DNA of 64,000 bases, from assembly GCA_002692965.1 (NCBI GenBank), contig NZNC01000015.1:1-64000 (forward strand), in the 5' to 3' direction. Positions 35,023-43,705 of this stretch are shown piece by piece. The notes under the pieces are model-generated. The model ran no database searches. It saw only the letters and a program-made list of their open reading frames with translations, and had not been told where the DNA came from. A program made the position numbers and the translations under genes. Source of the stretch: Haliea sp. (GTDB lineage Bacteria; Pseudomonadota; Gammaproteobacteria; Pseudomonadales; Halieaceae). Each line of letters starts with the position of its first letter. The first letter of the stretch is position 1.

Positions 35023-35313
35023 TCAGGAGAAAGCTGGCGGGGCCCTCGCTTGCCGGGGGCTGTACTCGAAGCGAAGCGGTGCCGGTGTCGGGGCAAGTGG
35101 CAGCAGGAACGTGCGCCAGGATGCAAACAGCAGCGGCAGGGCGCTGGCCGGTGCCAGCGGTGCGTGGCCGTGGCACAGGGCGCAGTCAGCGGCCAGGTCC
35201 GCGGGCAGGTGCACGTGGCCGGACTCAATGGCCTGGAAACCGACCAGCAACAATGCCACAACCAGCGCCAGGGCGCGGGTCGAGCGGGGCATGTGTCGGG
35301 TCAGAGGTCGCAT
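35023..35313 (-). CDS. Small exported His/Cys-containing protein upstream of the metal receptor (DUF2946-like)
   Basis: A 96-residue protein with one hydrophobic segment near the N-terminus (about 15-30), then ESGHVHLPADLAADCALCHGHAP, where shorter spans show HVH and CALCHGH. The layout resembles DUF2946-type proteins often found beside metal-linked TonB receptors, but I could not confirm the family. CALCH formally fits a haem c motif, though the rest of the protein is not cytochrome-like. ATG at 35313 or 35292 could be the start; neither has a clear ribosome site. It is 39 bp upstream of the receptor and probably cotranscribed. Confidence 0.55.
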   Translation of the reverse strand: MRPLTRHMPRSTRALALVVALLLVGFQAIESGHVHLPADLAADCALCHGHAPLAPASALPLLFASWRTFLLPLAPTPAPLRFEYSPRQARAPPAFS

Positions 35314-35335
35314 CGGGTCAGGAGTGTTGAAAACC

Positions 35336-35356
35336 ACATGCTATATTAGCGCATGT
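35336..35356. promoter_or_regulatory. Imperfect 21-bp palindrome between the metal-receptor genes and mscS, possible Zur/Fur-family site
   Basis: ACATGC at 35336-35341 and GCATGT at 35351-35356 flank an AT-rich centre TATATTAGC; 8 of 10 base pairs of the dyad match. It lies just upstream of the small exported protein and the TonB receptor, where a Zur box would be expected, but the match to the known Zur consensus (GTTATA-N-TATAAC core) is weak. It overlaps the 5' region of the divergent channel gene. Confidence 0.4.
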
Positions 35357-35378
35357 GCTGTCCGGAGGGGATTCATTC

Positions 35379-36431
35379 GTGCCCGATTTTACCGCCCTGT
35401 TGCAGACCACATGGCCCGCCCTGCTGACAGTGGCGCTGGTGCTGACCGGTGTGCTGCTGGCCCGCCTGGCGGCATTGCGCGGCCCCCACGGGACCGACAG
35501 CATCGTGTTCCAGCTGGCGGTCTGGCTGATCGTCTCCGCCGGCATCATCGCCCTGGTGGTGGTGCTGCCCATCAGCGACGAAACCCAGGGCCAGGTGCTA
35601 AGCCTGCTCGGGGTGCTACTGTCGGCGATCATCGCCCTCTCCTCCACCACCTTCGTCGCCAATGCCATGGCGGGAGTGATGCTGCAGATTACCCATCCCT
35701 TCCGACCGGGGGACTACGTGCGGGTCAACGAACTCTTCGGCCGGGTGACCAAACGCGCATTGCTGAACACCCAGATCCAGAGTGAAATGCGCGACCTGGT
35801 GACCCTGCCCAACCTGCTGCTGGTCACCGAGCCCTTCACGGTGCTGCACCGGGAAGGCACCATCATTTCCGCGGATGTGTCGATCGGCTACGACCAGCCC
35901 TACACACGCATCCAGGAGCTGCTGCTCGCGGCCGGTGAGGACGCCGGCCTCACGGAGCCCTTCGTGCTGGTCCAGGAATTGCTCGATCACGCGGTCGTCT
36001 ACCGCGCCTGCGGCTTCCTCGAGGACATGAAGCATCCACTGACCGCGCGCTCCAGCCTGCGCAAGAAAATTCTCGAACAACTGCACGGCAATCAGGTGGA
36101 AATCGTGTCACCGGGTTTCGTCTACCAGCGGCGGGTGGATGCGGAGCAGCGCGTGATGCCGGAGCAACCGGTATTGCACAGCGGCGAGAATCCCGACCCA
36201 CAGGACACCCCGGAGGAGAAGATCTTCGACAAGGCGGAGGAAGCCGCCAGCGTGGAGGAGCTGCGCGTACAGCGCGAGCAGCTCCACGAAGACCTGAAGG
36301 CGGGTCGGGAACAACTCAAGCAGGCCGCTCCCGAGGAGAAGGCGGCGCTGGAAAGCCGCATTGCCGAACTGGAACGCCGCGAGGCCTGGCTGATCGGGCA
36401 ATTGGAGCGGGAAGCCGAACGCGAAAACTAG
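35379..36431 (+). CDS. Small-conductance mechanosensitive channel (MscS family) with charged C-terminal tail
   Basis: A 350-residue protein with three N-terminal membrane segments (about 8-26, 42-63 and 73-105), the third, pore-lining one being LGVLLSAIIALSSTTFVANAMAGVML. The MscS beta domain follows (RPGDYVRVNELFGRVTKRALLNTQIQ). From about residue 260 there is a long charged, Glu/Arg/Lys-rich helix likely to form a coiled coil, not found in E. coli MscS. The GTG at 35379 has GGAGGGG 8 bp upstream; the GTG at 35355 has none. Family members release solutes on hypo-osmotic shock. It is divergent from the metal-receptor genes. Confidence 0.83.
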   Translation: MPDFTALLQTTWPALLTVALVLTGVLLARLAALRGPHGTDSIVFQLAVWLIVSAGIIALVVVLPISDETQGQVLSLLGVLLSAIIALSSTTFVANAMAGVMLQITHPFRPGDYVRVNELFGRVTKRALLNTQIQSEMRDLVTLPNLLLVTEPFTVLHREGTIISADVSIGYDQPYTRIQELLLAAGEDAGLTEPFVLVQELLDHAVVYRACGFLEDMKHPLTARSSLRKKILEQLHGNQVEIVSPGFVYQRRVDAEQRVMPEQPVLHSGENPDPQDTPEEKIFDKAEEAASVEELRVQREQLHEDLKAGREQLKQAAPEEKAALESRIAELERREAWLIGQLEREAEREN

Positions 36432-36449
36432 CCCGACTCTGACCGCAGG

Positions 36450-36788
36450 CTACAGATCCACCTCGCGCTGGAAGTCCGCCTCGATGCGCTGTTGCAACTC
36501 GAAACGCCTCCCCCCCTGCAGGCGCTGGCTTTCCTGCAGCCGTTGCTGGTAGCGATTGCGACGATAGTACGCCACCAGGCGGGGAAAGCGCTCGGCTTCC
36601 AGTTCACCGGCAATCAGCGCCTCGATGAAGGCGATATCAATGCCCACCCGGTAGGCAATGCGGCTGGGGCGTATACGATGGGCGTGAAATTCCGCCACGA
36701 TGTGCAGCTGTTGCTCGCGGCTGAAATGGCACTCCCGGGAGTATCCCCAGGGCGGTGAGGGTGTACGTGTATCAACAGCTTCGCTCAT
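36450..36788 (-). CDS. Hypothetical helical protein with possible HTH
   Basis: I do not recognise this 112-residue protein. Residues 25-62 (FSREQQLHIVAEFHAHRIRPSRIAYRVGID) have the spacing of a helix-turn-helix. The C-terminal half is rich in Arg, Gln and Glu (RRNRYQQRLQESQRLQ) and predicted helical. There is no signal peptide. It is convergent with the channel gene (18 bp between stops) and divergent from the aldehyde dehydrogenase gene. A DNA- or RNA-binding role is only a guess. Confidence 0.6.
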   Translation of the reverse strand: MSEAVDTRTPSPPWGYSRECHFSREQQLHIVAEFHAHRIRPSRIAYRVGIDIAFIEALIAGELEAERFPRLVAYYRRNRYQQRLQESQRLQGGRRFELQQRIEADFQREVDL

Positions 36789-36927
36789 GCGGGCTTTTTA
36801 GCAGGTGCCGACCCGGCTGCCAAGCCCCGCTGGCCGGAATCGACCCCCACAGGGTAGTTAATCCCCGCATGCCTGAGGACTATACTCTACAGCCAGCCCA
36901 GACATAACAATACACGGGAGACCCGCG

Positions 36928-38388
36928 ATGAATGCACCCGAAGCCCGGATCCGACAGGAAGACCTGCAACAGCGGCTGCAGGCCACACTCCATGCACAAC
37001 GCGAGGACTTTCTCCGCGAGGGGGAGGTCAGCGCCGCCACCCGGCAGGACCGGATTGACCGCGGAATCGCCGCCCTGGTGCGACATCAGGAGCGCTTTGT
37101 CGAGGCTCTCGACAGTGACTTCAGCTGTCGCCCAAGGGAAGTCACCCTGCTTACCGATGTGGCCGCGGCGATCACTCCCCTGCGCCACGCCCGCAAGCAC
37201 CTCGACCGCTGGATGCGCCCCGAGCGCCGCCCCACGATGTTTCCCCTGAACCTCCTGGGCGGCCGTTCGCGGATTGAGTACCAACCCCTGGGCGTGGTCG
37301 GGGTAATTTCCCCCTGGAACTTCCCGGTGTACCTGACCTTCGGCCCTCTCGCCGGCGTTCTGGCCGCCGGCAACCGGGCCATGATCAAGCCCTCGGAATA
37401 TACCCCGGCCACCGCCGAGGTCATGGCGGAGCTGGTCGCAGAAGCCTGGGACGAGACCGAAGTCGCCATCTTCAGCGGCGGCCCGGAGGTGGGCCGGGCC
37501 TTTTCCGGCCTGCCCTTTGACCACCTGCTGTTCACCGGCGCGACCTCGGTGGGTCGCCATATCATGGCAGCCGCGGCACAGAACCTGGTGCCGGTGACCC
37601 TCGAGCTGGGCGGAAAGTCGCCGGTCATCATCTCCCGCAGTGCCGATATCGAGCAGAGCCTGGAGCGCATCATGCTCGGCAAGACGCTGAATGCCGGGCA
37701 GATTTGCCTGGCCCCGGACTACCTGATGGTCCCCGAAGAAAAGCTCGACGAGGTCATCGCCGCCGCGACCCGGTCGGTGAACGCGATGTACCCGCGCCTG
37801 CTGGACAACCCGGAGTACAGCTCCATCATCAACCAGCGGCACTTCGAGCGCCTGCAGGGCTATCTGCAGGAGGCGGCGGAACGTGGCGTCACGACTATCC
37901 CGATCAACCCCGCCGGGGAGGACTTCGCTCAGCAGCAGGGAACCTGGAAGATCCCCCCGACACTGATTCCCCATCCACCGGAAGACCTGCAGCTGATGCA
38001 GGACGAGCTGTTCGGGCCACTGCTGCCGATTCGCACCTATCGCGACTTCGAGGAAACCCTGCGCTACGTGAATGCCCACGCTCGCCCACTGGCCGCCTAT
38101 TATTTCGGCGAGGACCGGAACGAGGAGGCGGCGGTCCTCCGGCGCACCACCTCTGGCGGCGTCTGCATCAACGATGTCATCATGCACATCATGCAGGAGG
38201 AACTGCCCTTCGGCGGTGTGGGCGCCAGTGGCATGGGCGTCTACCACGGCGAAGCGGGCTTTCGTACCTTCAGCCACGCCAAGTCCATTTATCGCCAGGT
38301 GAAACTCAATGTCGGCAAACTCGGCGGCATGCTGCCGCCCTACGGCGACAAGACCGAGAAGACCATCCGCATGCAGATCGGAAAATAG
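36928..38388 (+). CDS. Coniferyl-aldehyde dehydrogenase-type NAD(P)+ aldehyde dehydrogenase
   Basis: A 486-residue ALDH with the substrate-side motif VVGVISPWNFPVYL, the catalytic glutamate in LELGGKSP and the nucleophile in NAGQICLAPDY. The C-terminal part (GGVCINDVIMHIMQEELPFGGVGASGMGVYHGEAGF) is characteristic of the CALDH subgroup, which oxidises coniferyl and other long or aromatic aldehydes to acids. The ATG is preceded by GGGAGA. The last 80 bp overlap the next frame if the phosphodiesterase starts at 38309. Confidence 0.88.
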   Translation: MNAPEARIRQEDLQQRLQATLHAQREDFLREGEVSAATRQDRIDRGIAALVRHQERFVEALDSDFSCRPREVTLLTDVAAAITPLRHARKHLDRWMRPERRPTMFPLNLLGGRSRIEYQPLGVVGVISPWNFPVYLTFGPLAGVLAAGNRAMIKPSEYTPATAEVMAELVAEAWDETEVAIFSGGPEVGRAFSGLPFDHLLFTGATSVGRHIMAAAAQNLVPVTLELGGKSPVIISRSADIEQSLERIMLGKTLNAGQICLAPDYLMVPEEKLDEVIAAATRSVNAMYPRLLDNPEYSSIINQRHFERLQGYLQEAAERGVTTIPINPAGEDFAQQQGTWKIPPTLIPHPPEDLQLMQDELFGPLLPIRTYRDFEETLRYVNAHARPLAAYYFGEDRNEEAAVLRRTTSGGVCINDVIMHIMQEELPFGGVGASGMGVYHGEAGFRTFSHAKSIYRQVKLNVGKLGGMLPPYGDKTEKTIRMQIGK

Positions 38389-39430
38389 CGCCGGTGGCCG
38401 CCGCCGACTGCTCGCGGCGGCCCTGCTTGCGCTATCATGGCTGACCATGAACAGCCTTGCGCAGACACCCATCGTGATCGCCCATCGGGGCGCCAGCGGC
38501 TACCTGCCGGAACATACCCTGGCAGCCAAGGCGCTGGCCCACGCCATGGGCGCCGACTATCTGGAACAGGATATCGTCCTCACCCGGGACGGCGTACCCA
38601 TTGTCCTGCACGACATTCACCTGCAGACCACCACGGATGTCGCGGAACGCTTCCCCGAGCGAGCGCGGAAGGATGGTCAGTACTACGCGATTGATTTCAG
38701 CCTGGCGGAAATCCGGCAGCTGCGCGTCTTTGAGCGTCGCCAGCCCGATGGCGAGGCAACGGTATTTCCCGCTCGCTTTCCCCTGACGCCGGGGCTGTTC
38801 ACGGTGCCCACGCTGGCAGAGGAAATCAGCCTGATCGCCGGCCTGGACCGCAGCCGCGGCAAGCAGACCGGTCTCTATATCGAGCTCAAGGCGCCGCGCT
38901 TTCACGCGGCCGAGGGACAGGATATCGCGCGGGCAGTGCTCGAGGTCCTCCAGGAAACCGGCTATGCCAAGCGTGCGTCACAGGTATTCCTGCAGTGCTT
39001 TGACGATGCCACCCTGCGCTACCTCAGGCACGAGCTGCACACGCCCCTGCCACTCATACAGCTGATCGCCGACAGCAGCTGGGGTGAGGACAGCGCGGTC
39101 GACTATGACTTCCTGCTCACACCGGAAGGGCTGGACGCGATTGCCCGCTACGCGGACGGTATCGGCCCCTGGCTGCGACAGATCTACCTGGGCAGCGATC
39201 CGCAGGGAGCGCCGCTGTTTTCGCCGCTGGTTGGCGAAGCCCGCGCCAGGGGACTGCTGGTACACCCCTACACCTTTCGTCGCGACGACCTGCCCGAAGG
39301 CATCGACAGCTTTGAACAGCTGCTTGACCTCTTCGTCGGGCAGCAGCAGGTCGATGGCCTGTTTACCGACTTTCCCGATCTGGTGGTCGACTACCTGCGT
39401 CACCACCCACCCGCAAGGACGCCCCAATGA
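38309..39430 (+). CDS. glpQ: Glycerophosphodiester phosphodiesterase
   Basis: Periplasmic GDPD: hydrolyses glycerophosphodiesters to glycerol-3-phosphate and an alcohol. The catalytic motif IAHRGASGYLPEHT lies at the mature N-terminus, with LEQDIVLTRDGVPIVLHD following as in GlpQ. A hydrophobic stretch LLAAALLALSWLTMNSLAQ just before it is a signal peptide core, so a start upstream of it is needed. The only ATG/GTG/TTG is at 38309 (AGGTGA upstream), giving a long 80-bp overlap with the preceding gene; an ATG at 38447 would remove the signal peptide. Total 373 residues. Confidence 0.86.
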   Translation: MSANSAACCRPTATRPRRPSACRSENSAGGRRRLLAAALLALSWLTMNSLAQTPIVIAHRGASGYLPEHTLAAKALAHAMGADYLEQDIVLTRDGVPIVLHDIHLQTTTDVAERFPERARKDGQYYAIDFSLAEIRQLRVFERRQPDGEATVFPARFPLTPGLFTVPTLAEEISLIAGLDRSRGKQTGLYIELKAPRFHAAEGQDIARAVLEVLQETGYAKRASQVFLQCFDDATLRYLRHELHTPLPLIQLIADSSWGEDSAVDYDFLLTPEGLDAIARYADGIGPWLRQIYLGSDPQGAPLFSPLVGEARARGLLVHPYTFRRDDLPEGIDSFEQLLDLFVGQQQVDGLFTDFPDLVVDYLRHHPPARTPQ

Positions 39431-40875
39431 GTGTTACCGTCAACCGACGCACCAAGATCGTCGCCACCATCGGTCCCGGCACCGAAGCCGAGGACATGCT
39501 GGGCAAGCTGATGAGCGCAGGCGTGAATGTGTTTCGCCTCAACTTCAGCCACGGCTCTGCCAGCCACCACGCGGAAGTGGCCGATCGCATACGCCGGCAG
39601 GCTGCGGCCACCGGTTGCCAGGTGGGCATCCTCGCCGACCTGCAGGGTCCCAAGATACGTATCTCCAGCTTTCGCGACGGCGCGGTGGAATTGCGCGCCG
39701 GGCAACACTTTCGCCTCGACCTGGAGCTGGGAGACGACCAGGGCGATGCACAGGCCGTGGGCCTGGACTACCGCGAGCTTCCAGGCAGTGTGAAGCCCGG
39801 CGACACCCTGCTGCTGGACGACGGTCGCCTGCGCCTCGAGGTGGTCGAGGCCTCCACCACCGCCGTCACCTGCACGGTGACCCAGGGCGGCCGGCTGGGC
39901 TCGCGCAAGGGCATCAATCGCCTGGGAGGCGGCCTTGCCGCGCCGGCGCTGACGACCAAGGACAAGGCGGATATTGACCGGCTGGTAGAGGTACAGCCGG
40001 ATTTTGTCGCCGTCTCTTTCGTTTCCACGGCGGAAGACATCCACCTGACCCGGGAGCTGCTCGGGCGTCACGGGCTGCAGCCCGCCATTATCGCCAAGAT
40101 CGAACGGGCCGAGGTGGTGGCCCACCTGGACACCCTGAACGGCATCATGAAGGCCTCCTTCGGCATCATGGTCGCCCGCGGTGACCTGGGTGTCGAAGTC
40201 GGCGACGCCGAACTGATCGGCCTGCAGAAAGACCTCATATCCCGGGCGCGCAAGATGGACCGCGTGGTCATTACCGCCACCCAGATGATGGAGTCCATGA
40301 TCAGCAATCCCATGCCCACGCGGGCCGAGGTCTTCGACGTGGCCAATGCGGTGCTCGACGGCACGGACGCCGTCATGCTGTCCGCGGAGACCGCGGTCGG
40401 CGAGTATCCGGTCGAGGTGGTGCGCGCCATGGCAGAGGCCGCCCTCGGAGCGGAACGGCACCCGGTGGCGCGAACGTCCCGCTACCGCGTCGATCGCCAG
40501 TTCGAATCGGCGCAGGAAGTGATTGCGATGTCCGCCATCTACGCCGCCAACCACTACCCGCGGGTGCGCGGTATCGCCTGCCTCACGGAATCCGGCACCA
40601 CTCCCCTGCTGATGTCGCGACTGAGCTCGGGCCTGCCAATCTTCGCCCTCAGTCACAATCGCCACACGTTGCAGCGACTGAGCCTGTGCCGCGGCGTGGT
40701 TCCCCTCTTCTTTGACTGCCGACACACCGACGCGGAGGGCGCCGAACAGGAAGCCATTCAATTCCTGCTGGAACGCCAGCAACTGGCGAAGGACGATGCC
40801 GTGTTGCTGACCCGGGGCTCGGTCATGGGGCAGCCGGGTTCCACCGACATCATGAAGATTCTGGCGGTCGCGTGA
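39427..40875 (+). CDS. pyk: Pyruvate kinase
   Basis: Final step of glycolysis: phosphoenolpyruvate + ADP to pyruvate + ATP. The 482-residue protein shows TKIVATIGPGT, FRLNFSHG, LADLQGPKIRI, the active-site IIAKIERAEVV, MVARGDLGVEV with the metal site, and TATQMMESMI. It overlaps the preceding gene's stop by 4 bp and the glucokinase start by 4 bp (GTGA), so all three are cotranscribed. The C-terminal effector domain is present and ends at DIMKILAVA. Confidence 0.96.
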   Translation: MSVTVNRRTKIVATIGPGTEAEDMLGKLMSAGVNVFRLNFSHGSASHHAEVADRIRRQAAATGCQVGILADLQGPKIRISSFRDGAVELRAGQHFRLDLELGDDQGDAQAVGLDYRELPGSVKPGDTLLLDDGRLRLEVVEASTTAVTCTVTQGGRLGSRKGINRLGGGLAAPALTTKDKADIDRLVEVQPDFVAVSFVSTAEDIHLTRELLGRHGLQPAIIAKIERAEVVAHLDTLNGIMKASFGIMVARGDLGVEVGDAELIGLQKDLISRARKMDRVVITATQMMESMISNPMPTRAEVFDVANAVLDGTDAVMLSAETAVGEYPVEVVRAMAEAALGAERHPVARTSRYRVDRQFESAQEVIAMSAIYAANHYPRVRGIACLTESGTTPLLMSRLSSGLPIFALSHNRHTLQRLSLCRGVVPLFFDCRHTDAEGAEQEAIQFLLERQQLAKDDAVLLTRGSVMGQPGSTDIMKILAVA

Positions 40876-41858
40876 GCCCGCTGGCCACCGCGACACGGCG
40901 GGTCGCTGCCGACCTCGGTGGCACACACACGCGTCTGGCGATCCACGATGCTGCGCGCAACGAGTTTCGATACCAGCAGACCTTCCTTAACCGGGACTTC
41001 GCGGATTTCGAAGCGGTGCTCCAGTACTGGTTGCAGGATATCGACGAACCGACTCCGGAAACCGCCTGTTTTGCCGTGGCCGCCCTGATACGCGGCGACC
41101 AGGTGCGCATGACCAATCGCGACTGGTCTTTTTCCTGCCGCGCGCTGGCTTCGCGCTTCGGTTTCCGCGCCCTGGCCGTATTGAATGATTTCGAGGCCCA
41201 CGCCTACGCGCTGCCCTGGCTGGCGGCGTCCGAGGTCGTGACCCTGCAAGCTGGGGCAGGTGAAGTCACGCAGGGTCGCCTGGCGGTCCTGGGCCCGGGG
41301 ACCGGTCTGGGCGGGGCCCTGCTGGAAGGTCGCGGTGCCACTGCGCGGGCCATCGCCTGCGAGCCCGGCCACATGAACCTGGCACCGGGCACCCCGGAAC
41401 TGCTGGCACTCTGGCCCCAGCTGGTTGCCCGCTACGGCCGTGTGTATGTCGAGTTGCTGCTCTCCGGAAGCGGCCTGGCGCGATTGCACGAGGCGCGCAG
41501 TCAGCACGAGCATGGTGCGGCGGTACCTCTCGAGCCCGCCGACATCACCCGCCTGGCCCTGACGGGTGAAGACGCCGAGTGCGCTCGCACCGTGGCCGTC
41601 TTCTGCGCTCTACTGGGTGATCTCTGCGCGGACTTCATCCTCGCAACCGGAGCCTGGGGTGGACTCTACCTGGCTGGCGGGATACTTCCCCGCATCACGC
41701 CCCTGTTACAGGAAAGCCCCTTCCTCGAACGCTTGCGGGACCGCGGGCCACTGGCCGGCGCCCTGGGCGCCGTGCCGGTCAGGCTGATTCAACACTCCAG
41801 CCCCGGACTGCTCGGTGCCGCTCATGCGCCCCTGACCGGCATCGTCCCGAAGCCGTAA
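40872..41858 (+). CDS. glk: Glucokinase (Glk, proteobacterial type)
   Basis: Phosphorylates glucose with ATP. A 328-residue protein with the phosphate-1 motif DLGGTHTRLA near residue 14, AVLNDFEAHAYALPWL with the catalytic Asp, LGPGTGLGGAL for phosphate 2 and the hexose-binding EPGHMNL. Start is GTG, overlapping the pyruvate kinase stop as GTGA. Coupling of the first and last steps of glycolysis in one operon with a phosphodiesterase is compact but not unusual. Confidence 0.92.
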   Translation: MSPLATATRRVAADLGGTHTRLAIHDAARNEFRYQQTFLNRDFADFEAVLQYWLQDIDEPTPETACFAVAALIRGDQVRMTNRDWSFSCRALASRFGFRALAVLNDFEAHAYALPWLAASEVVTLQAGAGEVTQGRLAVLGPGTGLGGALLEGRGATARAIACEPGHMNLAPGTPELLALWPQLVARYGRVYVELLLSGSGLARLHEARSQHEHGAAVPLEPADITRLALTGEDAECARTVAVFCALLGDLCADFILATGAWGGLYLAGGILPRITPLLQESPFLERLRDRGPLAGALGAVPVRLIQHSSPGLLGAAHAPLTGIVPKP

Positions 41859-42051
41859 AATTCCCGAAATTAGTCCTTTGCAGCCTCATCTCCCTGTCGC
41901 GCAGCGGTGCTACACTCGAAAAAGCTGTGAAAACAGCCTGGTTATGCGCGTTGTCGAAGTTCCCCAAAGTTCCTCGGTACGTTGACCATAAATACAGTGA
42001 AACCCGGTGCCCCATGGGCATCAAACGATACATAGTGAGCAGGAAAGAGAT

Positions 42052-42258
42052 ATGTCGACAGAGACTGGCACCGTCAAGTGGTTCAACGAGACCAAGGGCT
42101 ACGGCTTTATCGAGCGCGAAAACGGACCCGACGTCTTCGTGCACTTCAGCGCCATCAAGGGTGAGGGCTTCAAGACGCTGGCCGATGGCCAGAAAGTCGA
42201 GTTCACCGTCACCGACGGCCAGAAGGGCCCGCAGGCGGAGAACGTCACCCCGCTCTGA
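42052..42258 (+). CDS. cspA: Cold-shock protein (CspA family)
   Basis: A 68-residue single cold-shock domain. RNA-binding motifs are KGYGFIE (RNP1) and VFVHFSAI (RNP2). [11 protein letters not shown] at 42052 is the canonical N-terminus, with AGGAAAGAG upstream; the extra 15 residues of the longer frame are not conserved-looking. The 193-bp upstream spacer could hold the long leader typical of csp genes. A bidirectional terminator follows immediately. Confidence 0.95.
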   Translation: MSTETGTVKWFNETKGYGFIERENGPDVFVHFSAIKGEGFKTLADGQKVEFTVTDGQKGPQAENVTPL

Positions 42259-42272
42259 ACCTTTCCGGGTAC

Positions 42273-42304
42273 AAAAAAAGGAGCACCTGAGTGCTCCTTT
42301 TTTT
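42273..42304. terminator. Bidirectional rho-independent terminator
   Basis: The stem GGAGCAC (42280-42286), loop CTGA and GTGCTCC (42291-42297) is flanked by an A-run (42273-42279) and a T-run (42298-42304), so it can terminate cspA from the left and the TonB-cluster transcript from the right. Stem of 7 bp plus possible A-U extension. Confidence 0.92.
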
Positions 42305-42355
42305 GTCGTCGCTGAACCCGCCGGGCGCAACCGCCGGGTTCACACCACTGCCGAG

Positions 42356-43693
42356 TCAGCTTTCCTGCAGTTTTTTCTGCCGGTCGAGTTCGGAATCCAT
42401 GTACTGGATCCACTGCCTGGCGTACTGCGCGGAACGCTTATCGCGACCGGCGGCCTGGAAGGCCTGTCGCGCATTGTCGTACTGCCCCACGTTGAAGTAG
42501 GCCATACCCAGGACCAGCCGCGCCGTGTCGGGACGCTTGATACCCCCGCGCTGCAGGCCCTTGTTGATCGCATCGATGGCCTTGTTGTACTGCTCGCCAT
42601 CCAGGTAAATGTTGCCCAGACGCGCGTACAACTCACCGTCCTCGGACTTGGCCGCGGCCTTCTCCATGGCGGGGATGGCCCGATCGATCTCCTGCGCCTG
42701 GCGCCAGGCATTACCGAGCACTTCCCAATTCTTCGAGGTATCCTCGATATCACCGGCGTCGAGCCCCTTGTCCATCACCTTGGCTGCCTTGTAGGGCACT
42801 TCACTGTTGAGGTAAAGGTAGGCCATGGTGACCTGCTCGGTCCCCTTGTCCAGCATGTCCTGCACGTAGGCGGTTTCCATGGCTGACAGCTGCAGGGAAT
42901 CCCGCTTCTGTTCGCCATAGAGGTGGGACAGCTGCACCCAGTATTGCTTGTCCGGGTAGAAGGTCAACAGCTCTTCAAGCACCGCGACGGCCTTGTCCAC
43001 CTCGTTCTTCTCGAAGTAGAGGAAGCGCGCCAGGTTCAGCCACTGCTCCTTGGGGATCCGGTCCTTCTCGCGATACATCGAGATGGCCTTTTCCACGTTG
43101 CTCAGGGCCTTGTTGTAGTCGTTGAGCTGGTAGTAACCCTGGGCCAGCAGCACGTGTGCCGCGGCATTCGGGTTCTGGGTCATGTCGAACCAGCGCAGCA
43201 GCGCATCAACGCCCCGTTGCCATTGCTCCTGCACGAAGTAGAGCTGGGCAATGGTATAGCGCGTGTTGATCTCCATCGCCAGGGGAATGTCCGGCTGGCT
43301 GACCACGTTTTCGTAGGCCTCCAGCGCCTTCCTGTAGTCCTCGCGGGAGTAGTGGATGAACGCATACAGGTTGTAGACGTTCGCCAGCTCGTAGCTGTTC
43401 AGCTCGTTGCGACCACCCGAGGCGAGCATGTCGTCAAGGATACGCGAGGCGGTAGCGAGATCCTTCTCTTCCGCAGCGGTCTGGGCCTCCGCCAGCTTTT
43501 CATAAACCTGGTTACGCAGCGCGGGGGTACGCCGTGTCTCGCGCTGGTCACCCTGCTGTTCCTGGGCGACCGCCGCGGCCATGGGGCGCAGCCCGGCGTC
43601 AGTCTGGGCCTGGGAGACCACAACCTGCACGGCCACAACCGGCAGCGCCAGAAAGGCGGCACGCAACCAGACTGAGGGCTTGGACATCTTCAT
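42356..43693 (-). CDS. Periplasmic TPR protein of the TonB2-type cluster
   Basis: A 445-residue exported protein with a signal peptide (about 1-29, ...VVVSQA) and a series of TPR-like helical hairpins, clear ones around VYNLYAFIHYSREDYRKALEAYENV, QGYYQLNDYNKALSNVEKAI and ARLGNIYLDGEQYNKAID. Similar TPR genes close TonB2/TtpC clusters in Vibrio, Shewanella and relatives. It probably acts as a scaffold with TonB or TtpC in the periplasm. It lies 12 bp after tonB at the end of the operon, before the shared terminator. Confidence 0.87.
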   Translation of the reverse strand: MKMSKPSVWLRAAFLALPVVAVQVVVSQAQTDAGLRPMAAAVAQEQQGDQRETRRTPALRNQVYEKLAEAQTAAEEKDLATASRILDDMLASGGRNELNSYELANVYNLYAFIHYSREDYRKALEAYENVVSQPDIPLAMEINTRYTIAQLYFVQEQWQRGVDALLRWFDMTQNPNAAAHVLLAQGYYQLNDYNKALSNVEKAISMYREKDRIPKEQWLNLARFLYFEKNEVDKAVAVLEELLTFYPDKQYWVQLSHLYGEQKRDSLQLSAMETAYVQDMLDKGTEQVTMAYLYLNSEVPYKAAKVMDKGLDAGDIEDTSKNWEVLGNAWRQAQEIDRAIPAMEKAAAKSEDGELYARLGNIYLDGEQYNKAIDAINKGLQRGGIKRPDTARLVLGMAYFNVGQYDNARQAFQAAGRDKRSAQYARQWIQYMDSELDRQKKLQES

Positions 43694-43705
43694 AGGATTA
43701 CCCGC

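Noticed and set aside
35023-35313. CALCH in the small exported protein as a haem c motif
   Set aside because: A single motif in a short, Ala/Pro-rich protein without cytochrome fold or distal ligand; metal or disulfide use is more plausible.
32686-35349. Plus-strand frame of 887 codons opposite the TonB receptor
   Set aside because: It is antisense to the receptor and its partner. The His-rich Asp/Glu loops turn into a long hydrophobic run in this frame, but no start or ribosome site supports it.
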